This document shows, one piece after another, positions 11,640-23,078 of a stretch of 64,000 bases of DNA. The notes under the pieces are model-generated. The model was given only the letters and a program-made list of their open reading frames with translations. It was not told the DNA's origin and did no database searches. Within the stretch, counting starts at the first letter, position 1; every line of letters begins with the position of its first letter. Origin of the DNA: Combretum micranthum (lineage: Eukaryota > Streptophyta > Magnoliopsida > Myrtales > Combretaceae); contig JAMXBD010000058.1 of the NCBI GenBank assembly GCA_024138025.1, positions 682,001 through 746,000 on the forward strand, written 5' to 3'. The position numbers were made by a program, and so were the translations under genes.

Positions 11640-12700
11640 ATGCACAGGAGTAGAAGTAGGGAACTTCTACCCCTCAATCTTGAGATGAACGTACACTACG
11701 TTCATTAAGAAAAGTGAACAGACAAAGAGAACAAAGACAATCAAAAGTGATGGCAGAAGGTGAAAACAACAATAAATCAATCCAAGCCCCTGCCAGGGCA
11801 TTAAGGGATTAACACATACCAACTGTGTCAGGAAATCCAATTAAAGACCAGTAGTCAAGCCAACAACTTTGAAATCAAGTCCGGACTAATTCATATTGAT
11901 AGAAGCTCACCAGTTTGAGATATCCAAATGAGACACCTGATCAACATGCCAAATTCCTTCAGTATTGAACACCATCAAGATGAATGGTGTTACTGATGAA
12001 GCAATAAGGTTGCAGCATATCCTTTTTCATTAAGGACAAGGCTTTGGCTTGTTCAATTCATTACCCTAGGAGTCCATCACGAATTGGACAGATTTGTCCA
12101 AACAAATTTTGAGGAGATTTTTCCCACCGGCTAGGACGCTAGGTTGAGGAATGAGATCACCAACTTTGCAAAATTTCATGGTGAATCCTTGTATGAAGGT
12201 TGGGAATGATACAAAGAGCTACCAGGAAATGTCCTCATCATAGACTACCTGATAATCTCCTCATTGAGATATTCTATCTGAGTTTGGATGAAACTTTGAG
12301 ATCACTTTAGACGCTGCTGCAGGAGGAGCATTAATGGTAAGAGTTATGATGAAGCTAGCTCTTTGATAGAAAAATGCTTCAAGTGCTCACAATTGAGTTG
12401 TGAGAGACTAAACTTAAGTACTGTCAAGATAATGAGCCATGCCTCAACTTACAACTCAGATTTCAGCTTTGGCAATCAAGTAAGTAAGCTCACTACTCAA
12501 GTTCTATTACTCCTAACCAAGTTTTGTGTTGTGAGATTTGTTCAAGTTCACATTCATTCCATGATTGTCCTCAAACACATTCACCACTTCACTAGTGGAG
12601 AGCAAATGAATTATGTGGCAATTTTCAAAGAGGAAATCAAGGACCTTATACAAACACCTACAATCCAGGATGGGCCAATCATCTGAATTCCTCATGGAGG
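11640..12700 (+). pseudogene. gag: Athila gag N-terminal part, heavily decayed
   Basis: No frame stays open, but pieces in several frames keep the Athila gag pattern: ALRD followed by IPTVSGNP near 11795-11840, DTPDQHAKFLQ-like text near 11930-11960, and SFFIKDKALA near 12020-12050, the usual capsid motif. The frame changes many times, so both indels and substitutions have accumulated. The product would be the capsid. Confidence 0.6.
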
Positions 12701-12701
12701 A

Positions 12702-14318
12702 ATGAGAATAATGTTTATCGACCGCCTGGATTTCAAAGACAAGTCCGATGATTCAAGTCCAGTGAGGAATGCCTTACCACCACCACCACCTCAACATCCA
12801 CATCAGCAACAACAGAACCATTCTTCGGTTGAAGATCTGATGAAAACTTTCATGCAGAAGACTGAGACGTTGATTAATAATCAACAAGCCACTATTCGGG
12901 ATCTTCAAGGGCAAATAAGTCAGATTTCTCAGCAGATAAGTAGTAGACCTTCAGGGTCACTACCCAGCAAGACTGAGGAGAATCCAAAAGGAGTGAATGC
13001 TATCACTCTTAGGAGTGGTAAGGAGGTGGAAATCCCAAATGGTTTGGTGGAAGAGAAGGAGGAGGTGCAGATAAGAGATAAAGGAAAAAGAAAGCTTGAG
13101 GAACCGATGTTAATTTCACCTAGTGTGAAGCCTTATGTTCCTCCAGTGCCTTTTCCAGGAAGGTTGAAGCAGCAGAAGTTGGATGAGCAATTCGCTAAGT
13201 TCTTGGATGTGTTTAAGAACTTACAGATTAACATTCCTTTCTTGGAGGCCATTCAAGAGATGCCCTCTTATGCTAAGTTCATTAAGGAATTGCTATCCAA
13301 GAAGAGGAGGATAGATGGGAATGAACCGGTTGTTTTAACAGGAGAGTGCTCAATGATACTTCAGCAAAATCAAGGCTTGCCTACAAAGCAAAAAGATCAG
13401 GGAAGTTTCACTGTACCTTGCACTATTGGTAATATTTATTTCGATAAAGTGCTAATTGATTCTGGTGCAAGTATAAATTTAATGCCTTTCTCTATTTTCA
13501 GGAGACTAGGAATGGGAGAATGCAAGGAAACTCATGTGACTTTGCAACTGGCTGATCGGAGTATCAAATATCCTAAGGGTATTGTAGAAAATGTACTAGT
13601 GAAGGTGGACAAATTCATATTTCCTGTGGACTTCATAGTCCTGGAAATGGAGGAAGATAGAGAGGTGCCCATGATCTTGGGGAGACCATTCTTGGCTACA
13701 GGTAAGGCCTTGATCGATGTTGAGCAAGGTAAGCTTACTCTACGTGTTATGGATGAACAAGTTACATTTAATGTATATGATGCTATGCATAAATTTGATG
13801 AGAAAAGAACTTGTTTTAATATTGATGTTATAGAGGAGCTTACATGTGAATTTTGGGAAGATGAAGTAGGAATTGAGACTGTGGAGTCGGTTTTGAGAGA
13901 GTTTGATGACTGGAGTGATGAGGAGAAAGAAGTAGATTGTGAGGAAGTGTCTGAAATTCGGGTTAGAATGTATGAGGAACTTGGAACAAGTGAGAAGAAA
14001 CAGGTTCCTTCCTTGACACAGCCTCCAGATTTGGAGTTAAAGCCATTACCTGATCACCTAAGGTATGCTTATCTAGGTCATGATGAAACTTTACCTGTAA
14101 TTGTTTCATCGTTTTTGACAGAAAATCAGGAGGAGAAGTTGTTGGAAGTTTTAAGAGAACATAGAGAAGCAATAGGCTGGACGATTGCTGATATCAAAGG
14201 AATTAGTCCTTTGATTTGCACTCATAGAATTTTGATGGAAGAAGAGTGCAAGCCTACAGTGCAACCACAGAGGCGATTGAATCCTACCCAAGGAAGTAGT
14301 AAAAAAAGAGGTACTTAA
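12702..14318 (+). pseudogene. gag-pro: Athila gag C-terminus and aspartic protease
   Basis: A 538-codon open frame; the Met at the start is probably internal to the ancestral polyprotein. Residues about 25-45 are rich in Pro, His and Gln. A helical segment follows (SSVEDLMKTFMQKTETLI), then NAITLRSGKEVE, a standard Athila motif. The protease has its catalytic segment LIDSGASINLM with Asp253 and the C-terminal motif MILGRPFL near residue 324. The pre-RT linker follows (PLPDHLRYAYLG, then IGWTIADIKGISP). The frame ends after a one-base shift near 14293; the RT frame continues from there. Confidence 0.92.
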
Positions 14319-14900
14319 GCTTTTAGATGCAGGAATGATCTACCCTATTTCAGATAGTAAGTGGGTTAGCCCTGTCCATGTAGTACCTAAGAAAGGTGGT
14401 ATGACTGTAGTGAGGAATGAAGCGAATGAATTGATCCCTACTAGGACAGTGTCTGGGTGGAGAGTTTGCATAGATTATAGGAAGCTAAATGATGCCACCA
14501 GAAAAGACCATTTCCCACTCCCATTTATTGATCAAATGGTTGAAAAATTGTCAGGGCATTCATTTTATTGTTTTCTTGATGGGTATTCGGGATACAATCA
14601 AATCCCGATTGCCCCTGCTGATCAAGAAAAAACTACTTTTACTTGTCCTTATGGCACTTTTGCCTTTAGGAGAATGCCTTTTGGCCTTTGCAATGCACCG
14701 GCTACCTTCCAAAGGTGCATGATGGCTATTTTTTCTGACATGCTTGAGAATTTTATTGAGATATTTATGGATGATTTTTCGGTTTTTGGAAAATCATTTG
14801 ATGCTTGTCTGGAAAATTTAGTCAAAGTTTTACAAAGATGCAAAGAGACCAACTTGATTTTAAATTAGGAGAAGTGCCATTTTATGGTGCAAGAGGGAAT
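14294..14900 (+). pseudogene. pol: Athila reverse transcriptase, N-terminal part up to the insertion
   Basis: After the frameshift the RT frame is open from about 14294 through 14868. It shows SKWVSPVHVVPKKGG, WRVCIDYRKLND, CFLDGYSGYNQI with the first catalytic Asp, MPFGLCNAPATFQ and the active site FMDD at residues 144-147 of the ORF from 14335. A TAG at 14866-14868 is followed by EKCHFMVQEGI in the same frame. The reading is cut at 14900 by the Tekay-like element and resumes at 29325. Confidence 0.93.
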
Positions 14901-17900
14901 TGTAAACCCCGGAAATTCTCAGTAGCTAGAAAACCCAGGAATTGGAAACGAAACCCTAACCCGATCAGATTGAGTCTAGTGAATGGAGCCTAGGAACCCT
15001 AAATCCGGCTTTCCTTCGGTTTCATAGTAAAATAAATATTTTGGAGTGAATGAATTTGAATTGTTGTTCCAAAGTACATTTCAAACCTTTGAAAGTTTTA
15101 AATTCGGGAATTTTTCAATTCCGGGCCTTCCCGAGCCCAATTACGGAAAAGCGTGCCCCAGGCCACGGATTCAGAAAAATATTCCGGAATATTCATTAGA
15201 ACCGTAATTTTATAAGGATTCCAAAAATATCAATTTCATAATTTTCCGAGCTATAAAAATTACAGTTATAGCTTTTCCCGTGTTTTCGGAACAACCGGTA
15301 AAGTAGATGTCTTGTCTACTATTCACAAGTACAACCTACACTACACACTACCCATACCCTATTCTTACATCCTTACAACTACTCATTTCAATTTTCTTTT
15401 CCAAGAAAATTTGTCTCTTAAATAATTATAACATTTATTACATTTAATTTACTAAAATACAAATATCAAAAAATTTCAAACACACACACACACACCCCTT
15501 GGAATGGCCGGCGCCCCGCCCCCCCCCCTCTTTTATTTCCTTCCATTTGATTTGTTTTTACAAATTTTATTCACTAATAACCCTAATGCCTTCATATATA
15601 TACATCTTTTTCTCTCTCTCTCTTCATTTTCTTTTGTTTCAAAAATTTTAAAAGAACAAAACTCTCCCTCTTTTCTCTCTAAGGATGCCATGAGCCCCCC
15701 TTCCCCATTCCCTCTCATTTTCCACTTTGTTCCTTCTCTTTTTCACTTCAAGACTCATTTGGTATGTTGATTCAAGCCTTGTTTTTCCTAGTTCTTATCA
15801 TGGCAAGACCATATCTTGTGTATTTCCTCATTAAAACCCCATGATGCTCATGCTACGGACATGGAAATGCATGAACAAGAATGTCAAGCCATCATAAGAC
15901 ATGGATCTAGTGTTTAGATGTATTTTGTTAAGATTTCATAATGTTCATGCATATAAAGTAGTGATCTTGTATTTATATTGTTGTTCATGCCATGAGATCC
16001 ATGTTATATACATCAAATGTAGTAGATCTAAGGTTTAGACATTCACCACTTTATGTACATGCATGATCATAGGTTCATTTTTGTTTATGTGCCTTGTTGA
16101 TCATAAAAATGAAGTCTTGTTCATGTATAGAGATGTTAGATAGTATATCTCCACATATAGATGGCAAGAACATTGAAAAAGGAAGGACTTTGTTAGATAT
16201 GGAAAGTTGAAAATTCGGATGAAATGGAAACCCTACCCTAAAGACCTCCAAAATCATTTTTAAACTTATATTTCATAAGAAAAATGAAGGGTATGTGTAA
16301 TAGACATGTTGAAGGGATTATTTTCATGAGTTTAGATGAGTTAGGCATAACAAAAATAAGAAAAACAAGAGGTGAAGTTAGAATGAAAAGTGTTGACTTT
16401 AATTGTGTAGTCAAATTCGTAACTTTGTGTAATGCCTAAACAAACACTTAGTATTTAAGTCTAAAATGAATGTTTTATAAGTTAAATGAAGTCCTTAGAT
16501 AACGTATACATTGAAGCCCCAATTTTTAATGCATTAGACTAGATTTCCCTTAAGAAAAATGTAAGAAAAGGAAATTTGGAAAATTCGGATTTTTACAAAT
16601 AGCTTAATTGAAAACATGTTTACCAAATGAAAAATATGAATTTTTGTGCATGAATGGAGGCCATGACTATTATAGACTTTGAGAACCTATTTTTAGTTAA
16701 ATAATAAGTAGATTACAAGATTAAAAACCAAAGAAACCCTAAGGAGTATAATGTGGGAAAATAACTTCTTAGAATTAGTTTATATGAAACTTTCCCCAAC
16801 ACTTAGGAGTTCCTAAAAGTTTATTACTACAAAAATCATCATGACCATGCACATATTGAGTTCATTACATAGTATACACATTAGTAATTTATTCCCATAT
16901 CATTCATGCATGAATCATCATCTAGGAATACTTTTTATCAAAGGCAAAGCAAATTTTCGAGATCGGGTCAATTGCGGGACAGAACTGATCCCACTGTTCC
17001 GTGACCCTATTATTTTCAAAACTTGGATTTAATACTTGAATTAGATAGATCTTTCGAAGTAGATGAAGATCGATATAAAGTTTGCGAAATTCCGAGTTAA
17101 AATGACCAAGTTATGGCCGTTTTAAGTCGGAACTTCCAAAAATAGCGAGAAATCCGAATTCAACTAGTCTAGATGTATAGTTTGATTTAATTATATGGTG
17201 AGAATCTCATTAGGATTATTCTTGATTGGTAGGTGATTCCGAGCAGGACGATACTCTACCTCCCGATTATTATTATTAAGAAGTTTGGTGTCCCATGGCC
17301 GAGTGAGTTTACTTCCACTCTCAATTAAAGCTTGTGAATGTAATGTAGTGGCACTAGTGATGTAGGCAAAGATAAAAGGAATTGTACAAGCATGATGGGA
17401 TATGTGGGAATTATTTATGTTGTTGATTGTTGATATGTGAAATGGAGCTTAAGGTATATCGAAACCGGGTGTTAAGATATTGACTGTTTTACTAGAATCT
17501 TATGATGAATGTCTGCGAATACTTGTTGGTCACTTAAAAGAATTGAATTAATAACTATTCGACTCCGACTATAAATTGAGTTCATTCATGTCACAATGGG
17601 GTTGGAGCATTTGCATTGGTTGGTTTTTCGTGACCCATAAAACGAATGTGAGGTTAATCGTGATCCATAAAACGAGCTTTTAATCAGTTGACCGTGAGCT
17701 TAAACGGCGTTGTACCGCATGATTCGTTAATCTGTTAACCCGGGATGGAGGGCGCAAATCCATCCACATATGATTTCCGGTTGGTCATATGTTTGTTGAT
17801 CACATTTGTATGGTGCATACACTTGCTTGAATAATCACTTGCTTGAATGATTGTATTTAATTGTGTTATGGAAGTATTACTCACTAAGCTAGTTAGCTTA

Positions 17901-18311
17901 CGCCCCTATAGTTTCTATGTTTTGCAGCATGAGTTTATATGGCTTAGGCCAAGACAAGCCACAGCGCAGGTACCGGAGATAGGAGTTTCCTATAGAAGTT
18001 TAATTCATTCCTTTTTGTATAGACTTCCATTAGAAATTAAGGACTCTGGATGACTGTAATAGACTGTTATTCTTTTGCGGGGGAATGCCCCTTAGATTTT
18101 GTAAACTTTAACATTATGCGTTTTGATTTATTATCTATGGCTAATGCATGCCTCATTAAACTGTTTAATTCCATTTGTTGAAGTATTCTATTGTCGTAAA
18201 GGAACGCTTTACATCTACTTAAGACTTCCAAAGGCCCCGGGTAGGGAACTTGAGAGTCTTACTTAGTATGTGGCGGGCTGTTACGTTGAGGATACCCTAC
18301 GGGGCGTGACA
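14901..18311 (+). repeat. 5' LTR of the Tekay-like element
   Basis: 3411 bp, from TGTAAACCCCGG to GGGGCGTGACA. It includes a C-rich tract at about 15519-15530 after GGCCGGCGCC, a candidate TATA box near 15595-15602, and two copies of a unit containing GATCCATAAAACGA near 17625-17690. Nearly identical to 25927-29319. Small ORFs inside look fortuitous. Confidence 0.95.
15594..15603 (+). promoter_or_regulatory. Candidate TATA box of the Tekay-like LTR
   Basis: TATATATA followed by a CT-rich stretch typical of plant initiators. Its place in the LTR matches the TATAAATA boxes of the related long LTRs further right. The start site is not determined. Confidence 0.45.
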
Positions 18312-18319
18312 GTTTAAGT

Positions 18320-18331
18320 TGGTATCAGAGC
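18320..18331 (+). other. Primer-binding site, initiator-Met tRNA
   Basis: TGGTATCAGAGC, complementary to the 3' end of plant initiator tRNA-Met, lies eight bases after the LTR end. This primer is common in chromoviruses. Confidence 0.92.
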
Positions 18332-18513
18332 ACTAGGTTATAAAACAAGACAATAGAATTAAAAGAAACCGGACCTAGAAATCTAACTACTAGGTTAAAT
18401 GGAGTTAAAAATGTTTTCTTGCTAAGTCTAATTAGTAGTATTGTTTGATGTAGGTCTCTCTGGGTGAGACTAGGGAAAGGGCAAGGAATTTTACAAAGAG
18501 AAACGATGAAACG

Positions 18514-19572
18514 ATGGTAGAGTATAGACTGAGGCTAAGGGAATTGTGTGAGGATTTTGCCCTAGCCCGACATCCCCGGACCCTAGGGGAAATGTACAGG
18601 TTATGGAAGGATGGGCTGAGATATACCAGATGGCTTCAGTAGTGTCAATTGAGTTATGATCCTATGGGAAGAAGGAGCTGGACAAAGTTAGAGACAATCT
18701 ATACTCAGAGAGGATCATGGTTGATTACGGGCGTGAGCCCATGACGAGAGAAGCCACATTTATCTTGAAAGGTGGAGGAAACCGAACCCCTCCAGATTTT
18801 AGGGTATGGATCCCCATAGGGCCCTTATATGTTTATGCTCATGATAACTTATATGATCACCATGACTGGAATATAGCTGATGCATGGAATCACATCACCT
18901 GGCATGCAATCTATTTGGACATCCTCCCCCCCCGTGTAATAGCTCCACCTCCAGCTATTGATATAGGTATGCAGCTGAATGGAGCACCTGTGATTGGAAG
19001 GATGAAGAGGAAGAGGAGGAGGATCCCGAGGAGGATCCGAACTGGGAACAAAATGAGGTACCTAGGACCCCTACCCCGCGTTGAACCAGAAGTGCAGGTA
19101 AACCCAGAACCCGATCAAATTATATGGGATTTTAACCGGATGTTGGAGATACCAGAGAGTGGGAGGGTAGAACCCGAGGTAGATTCCAGGCTATGGAGAG
19201 ATGTGTATGTGGAGGGTGAGAACCCACCTGTGCTTGACCTAGCAGTAGTAGAACCCGAGGCCCCCAGTGCCTATGGAGACTGAAATGTGGCAGATGAGCC
19301 TGTGAGAGAGCCTGAAGTAGAGGTGAACCGCCTAGGTGAGCCCGAGATAAGAGGTGAGAAGAGGAAGTAAGCCCGCAAGAGGGGCAAGGGACTGAAGAAG
19401 AAGAAGAAGAGGAAGAAGAAAGTGAGGATCAGGAGCCTCTAGTCGACCCGCTAGGAAGCGGAGGATGACCACCAGGGAGTATCTTAGCTTGTTCGTCCGA
19501 CAGGACGATGGTGGTTCTACCAGCAGGAGACGACTTCCTAGCCCGACCCCCGACAGCTCTAGTGATGATTAG
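18514..19572 (+). pseudogene. Leader ORF upstream of gag, unknown product
   Basis: Between the primer site and gag lies a decayed coding tract of about 350 codons. It starts MVEYRLRLRELCEDFALAR at 18514, meets TAG at 18640, continues in that frame to about 18715, then in the frame of 18717-19283 (188 codons, TRP/HIS-rich middle segment with HHDWNIADAWNHITWHA, then a basic patch GRMKRKRRRIPRRIRTG and repeated VEPEV motifs). After further shifts it has an acidic Glu run near 19395-19425 and a Ser-rich tail (RLPSPTPDSSSDD) with TAG at 19570-19572. It is GC-richer than the flanks. I do not recognise the protein and assign no function. Confidence 0.5.
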
Positions 19573-20180
19573 AGACCGGGATGTTAGCTAACCCATAAAG
19601 TCCAAGCGGAATCCTGATTTTCTTATTTTGTAGTAGGCAATGCGGGATGCCAAATTGCCTTAGGATTTCAGGATAGTTAGTGTTTTATTGTTCTTTTTCC
19701 CTGTATTTTGTCATGTTTTCGGGAATAGGGAAATTGATTAGAATAGGAAGGAGCTTAGCTAGCCAAATTTTGGGAACTAAAAGTTGATGTAATATTTGTA
19801 TGGCTCGCTAAAGAAATGAAAAGGATCACTTTTGTTTTAAAGAAATGGATTGTGAAAAGCACGCATTCTAGTCTGATACATAAGAGAACATTAACTGCAT
19901 ATAGATTGCATAAGCATTCACTCATTCGCATTATTGTTGTGAAATATCAATTGTTACATGTGTGGATTCTTCTATTTCCCTTGTGGTTCTTTTAATTATT
20001 CCTTATTTTCTTTTATGGATTGATATTTGACTCATCTTATGACTTTATGGAGTTATGTATTCCTTTTTCTTCTGAGTTTAAATTCAGATTCTCGCAACTT
20101 CTGAGCTTGTTATTAATCTATTCCTTTGAAACCTAAAAACCCTAAATGTACTAAAACTCCATTAAACATTGTGTAAACAG
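19573..20180 (+). other. AT-rich leader between the extra ORF and gag
   Basis: About 600 bases, T-rich, with no open frame. It ends in TGTGTAAACAG immediately before the gag coding frame, which opens at 20179 without an obvious ATG. The AG and preceding composition would suit a 3' splice site, but I cannot point to a convincing donor. Confidence 0.35.
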
Positions 20181-21551
20181 ACGTAACCGACGAACTCGGA
20201 ACCAAGGACAAGGGTCTAATCCTAATGAAGCCGATCAACCGGCTATACAACAACCTGACCCCCAAGGAGTAGCACCCCAAAACCAACAGGGCGATGTACT
20301 AATGCGATTGGGCAATTGGCCAATCTCCTGAACACTTTCATCAGAATCAAAATCCAGTACAGAACCCACACCCAAGTCAGAGTGCTCGGGATTCAGCACC
20401 ACATCCGCCCCGCGCAGATCATCGGGAAATGACTGCGGAGGCACCTGCTCCACAGAGGAGCACTCCTATAATGTGCGGTTGCCGCCACCCCCGCCATACA
20501 GGAGACCCCACCGAAGCTCTTTACCGGACTTCATTAAGAGCAACCGGTACTTTGATGGGGCATTCGGCAAGCCGGATGAAGCTGAGGATTGGTTGGCTCA
20601 AGTGGAACGTTCTTTTGCTGCATACGAGATTCCACCTTACTTGCAGCTAGAGTATGGGACGTATATGTTAAGATACAATGCTCGAGTCTGGTGGGACTCC
20701 AAGAGAAGGAATTTGACCTCCCCGGCCACCTGGGAAACCTTCCGCCGGGAATTCTTGAATAATTACTTTCCCTCTAGCTTGAGGGTGAAGTATAGTGCGG
20801 ACTTCCTTCATGTAAAGCAGAAAGGGAGAACGTAGAGCAATATGAAACTGAATTTGTTCACTGCTGCAGTATGCCCCTGAATCTTTCAGGGATAGTGAGG
20901 AATTAAAGAAGCAGGTATTTCTGGGAGGCTTGGACGAGGAACTGCGGATCAAGCTAGAAGAGTTCGGAGTAAGAACCTATCCCGAGATGGTAGAAAAGGC
21001 TCGGTCATTGAAGGGGCTAGAAAAGGAAGTATCAGGAGCCCGAAAAGAGAGTATTCGGGAAGAGGCCGTTTGATGCCTCGAGCTCAGGGTTCAAAGGTAA
21101 ACGGTACAGGCCGTACCAAGGGTTTAAAGAGGAGTCTAGCAGCAAGCCGACCCAGTTCAAGCCAATGTCACATGTTGGAAATGTAAGGGACACATGCACC
21201 TAGGCAATGCCCGCAGTTGAGGAACAAGTGCTATTTTTGTGGCGATGCTGGCCACATGGTTTTTACGTGCCCGAAGAAACTGGCAGTAACTTGCTTCATT
21301 TGCAAGGAAAAAGGGCACTTAGCTTCCGAGTGTTCACAACGAAAGAGTGTGGCCACCCCGACCCTTCGGAGCCTCGAGTAATACCAACCCCTTGAGGTCT
21401 GGTAACAAGAGCGGAAGTCGAGCAGCTTCCGCGATGCACGGGATGAGGCTGTATAATTAGAAGGCCAATGGATGGTGGAAGAAGACGAAGATGAGGACGT
21501 GAGTTGGCAGCTTTGGATCAAGCGAGAGTTCTGATGGTGGCCTGGTGACAG
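20179..21551 (+). pseudogene. gag: Tekay-like gag with zinc knuckles
   Basis: The N-terminus is Arg/Gln-rich (RRNRRTRNQGQG). The capsid core in 20473-20835 reads FDGAFGKPDEAEDWLAQVER, then YMLRYNARVWWDSKRR and WETFRREFLNNYFP, the standard retrotransposon gag domain. After a break it resumes FLGGLDEELRIKLEEFG. The nucleocapsid has zinc knuckles CYFCGDAGHMVFTCP and CFICKEKGHLASEC and a damaged one before them (CWKCKGHMH). Single-base indels shift the frame near 20300, 20830, 21070, 21180 and 21490. The domain ends in an acidic linker before the putative intron. Confidence 0.85.
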
Positions 21552-21707
21552 GTTAGTAACGAAACCCTCCTAAGTTGAAATTAAGTTGTTTAAATTGATT
21601 ATTGTTTAAATGAAATTGTATATATTATGGAAAGCTGGAAGTAGAGACCCTATGGATAGCCTTAAGAATATTTTAAGGTTCATATGATGGGTGTTTGTTG
21701 ACCTCAG
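21552..21707 (+). other. Putative 156-bp intron between gag and protease
   Basis: The exon side ends GACAG, followed by GTTAGT; the 3' side is TGTTGACCTCAG followed by G. The block is strongly AT-rich against GC-richer coding flanks and contains stops in all frames. Joining 21551 to 21708 restores the conserved LVTG to VNSVEAYA transition that precedes the protease active site in this lineage. Splicing is inferred from sequence alone. An alternative is a small AT-rich insertion, but no target duplication or terminal repeat is visible. Confidence 0.55.
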
Positions 21708-22590
21708 GACACATACAAGTAAATAGCGTGGAAGCCTATGCTTGTTTGACACGGGAGCGACCCACTCGTTCATCACATATAGTTTGGCCAACCGACTCGG
21801 ATTGCCCATAGCCACAACCACGGTTAGCTTGAGGATTAAGACCCCCACGGGAGTGTTGTCGACCCGAGATCTGATAAAAGACTGTCCATTGGAAATCCAT
21901 GATCACCACTCCAAAAGTGATCTAATTGTGCTGGAAATGAATAAATACGAAGTTATCCTCGGGATGAATTGGTAAGTAAGTAAAGGCAATAGTGGATTGC
22001 CAAAGAGGACTGTATGTTTTTATGATCAATCGGGAGAAAAAGTAGAATTTATGGGAGAGGCCTTAGTCCCAAGAAGGATTGATCTAAGCTCGTTCGAGTT
22101 GATGATGGAGGATGAGGAAATGATACCGATTGAGGATGTCTTGGATGGAGGGGAAAACCGTGAGGAAAGGAATATTCCAGTGGTAAATGAATACTTGGAT
22201 GTGTTCCCAGAAATTTTGCCGGGATTACCGCCAAGAAGAGAGATCGACTTTGAGATTGTGTTGGCTCCAAATACCGAACCGATATCTAAAGCGCCATACC
22301 GGATGGCACCGGCTGAGTTGAAGGAGCTAAAGACGCAGTTACAAGAGCTCCTGGACCAGAAATTTATAAGACCAAGTGTATCGCCATGGGGCGCACCCGT
22401 CTTGTTTGTGAAGAAGAAGGACGGATCGATGAGGTTGTGTATTGACTACCGGGAATTGAATAAGGTGACTGTCAAAAATCGATATCCCTTACCAAGAATC
22501 GATGATTTGTTTGACCAGCTGCAAGGAGCTTGTGTATTCTCACGTATTGACTTACGTTCAGGGTATCATCAGCTAAGGATTAAGCCCGAG
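21708..22590 (+). pseudogene. pol: Tekay-like protease and N-terminal RT
   Basis: Protease active segment LFDTGATHSFIT near 21740-21775, then YEVILGMNW before a stop at 21975. After small indels the frame continues from 21997 ([12 protein letters not shown]) into the pre-RT linker [15 protein letters not shown] and [71 protein letters not shown]. The RT frame is cut at 22590 by a solo LTR and resumes at 23397. Confidence 0.92.
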
Positions 22591-22645
22591 TGTTACAGAA
22601 GAGCCAACGGTCCAAAGTTTAGATCCGAATCAACATGAAGACCAA

Positions 22646-22858
22646 GTGGCAACCATGGAACCTCAAAGAAATTCAAGTCCAATAAGTTTTCCTCAAGGAC
22701 CAATCACAAGAGCTAGAGCTAAGAAGATTCAACAAGCCTACAATAATCACTTCCAAGGCTTATTAGAGCATGCTAAGGATGAATCACAAGGTTATCAAGG
22801 CTTTGGAACAAGGATGGAGCAAGTATACTTCAATATTTTTCAAGTAATCATCAAATAG
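22646..22858 (+). pseudogene. Polyprotein C-terminal tail carried in the solo LTR
   Basis: A short frame with GPITRARAKKIQQAYNNHFQ, the kind of basic motif found at the extreme C-terminus of several plant Ty3/gypsy polyproteins whose coding end runs into the 3' LTR. The ATG is probably incidental; the frame is also open upstream toward the LTR start. As a solo LTR it has no body to attach to. Confidence 0.6.
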
Positions 22859-23070
22859 AGCCAAGGAAAGCTGATTTGTGCAGAGAAACAAGAATGGCCA
22901 CCAGCCATTATCCCATGGCCGCCGGCCATGACTCCCCTGGCCACTTTTTCGAACTTTACAAATTTTGCTCCAGAATGCTCATGGCCGCCTGCCATCTTTG
23001 ATTGGCCGCCAGCCAACATTTAGGACGTATTGAATTCATTGTTTTGACGTTTTGTTTTCCTTTGTTTGGT

Positions 23071-23078
23071 TATATAAA
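23071..23078 (+). promoter_or_regulatory. TATA box of the 801-bp solo LTR
   Basis: TATATAAA sits about 480 bases into the LTR, just downstream of the GC-rich palindromes, as expected at a U3/R boundary. Confidence 0.6.

Noticed and set aside
12363..12686. 107-codon ORF as an independent gene
   Set aside because: It falls inside the decayed Athila gag; its pieces (CFKCS, then later motifs) fit the nucleocapsid end of gag in a broken frame.
15504..15770. 88-codon ORF with a Pro-rich start as a possible LTR-encoded peptide
   Set aside because: The right LTR copy has shifts in this stretch that destroy it, and the sequence is CT-rich leader DNA.
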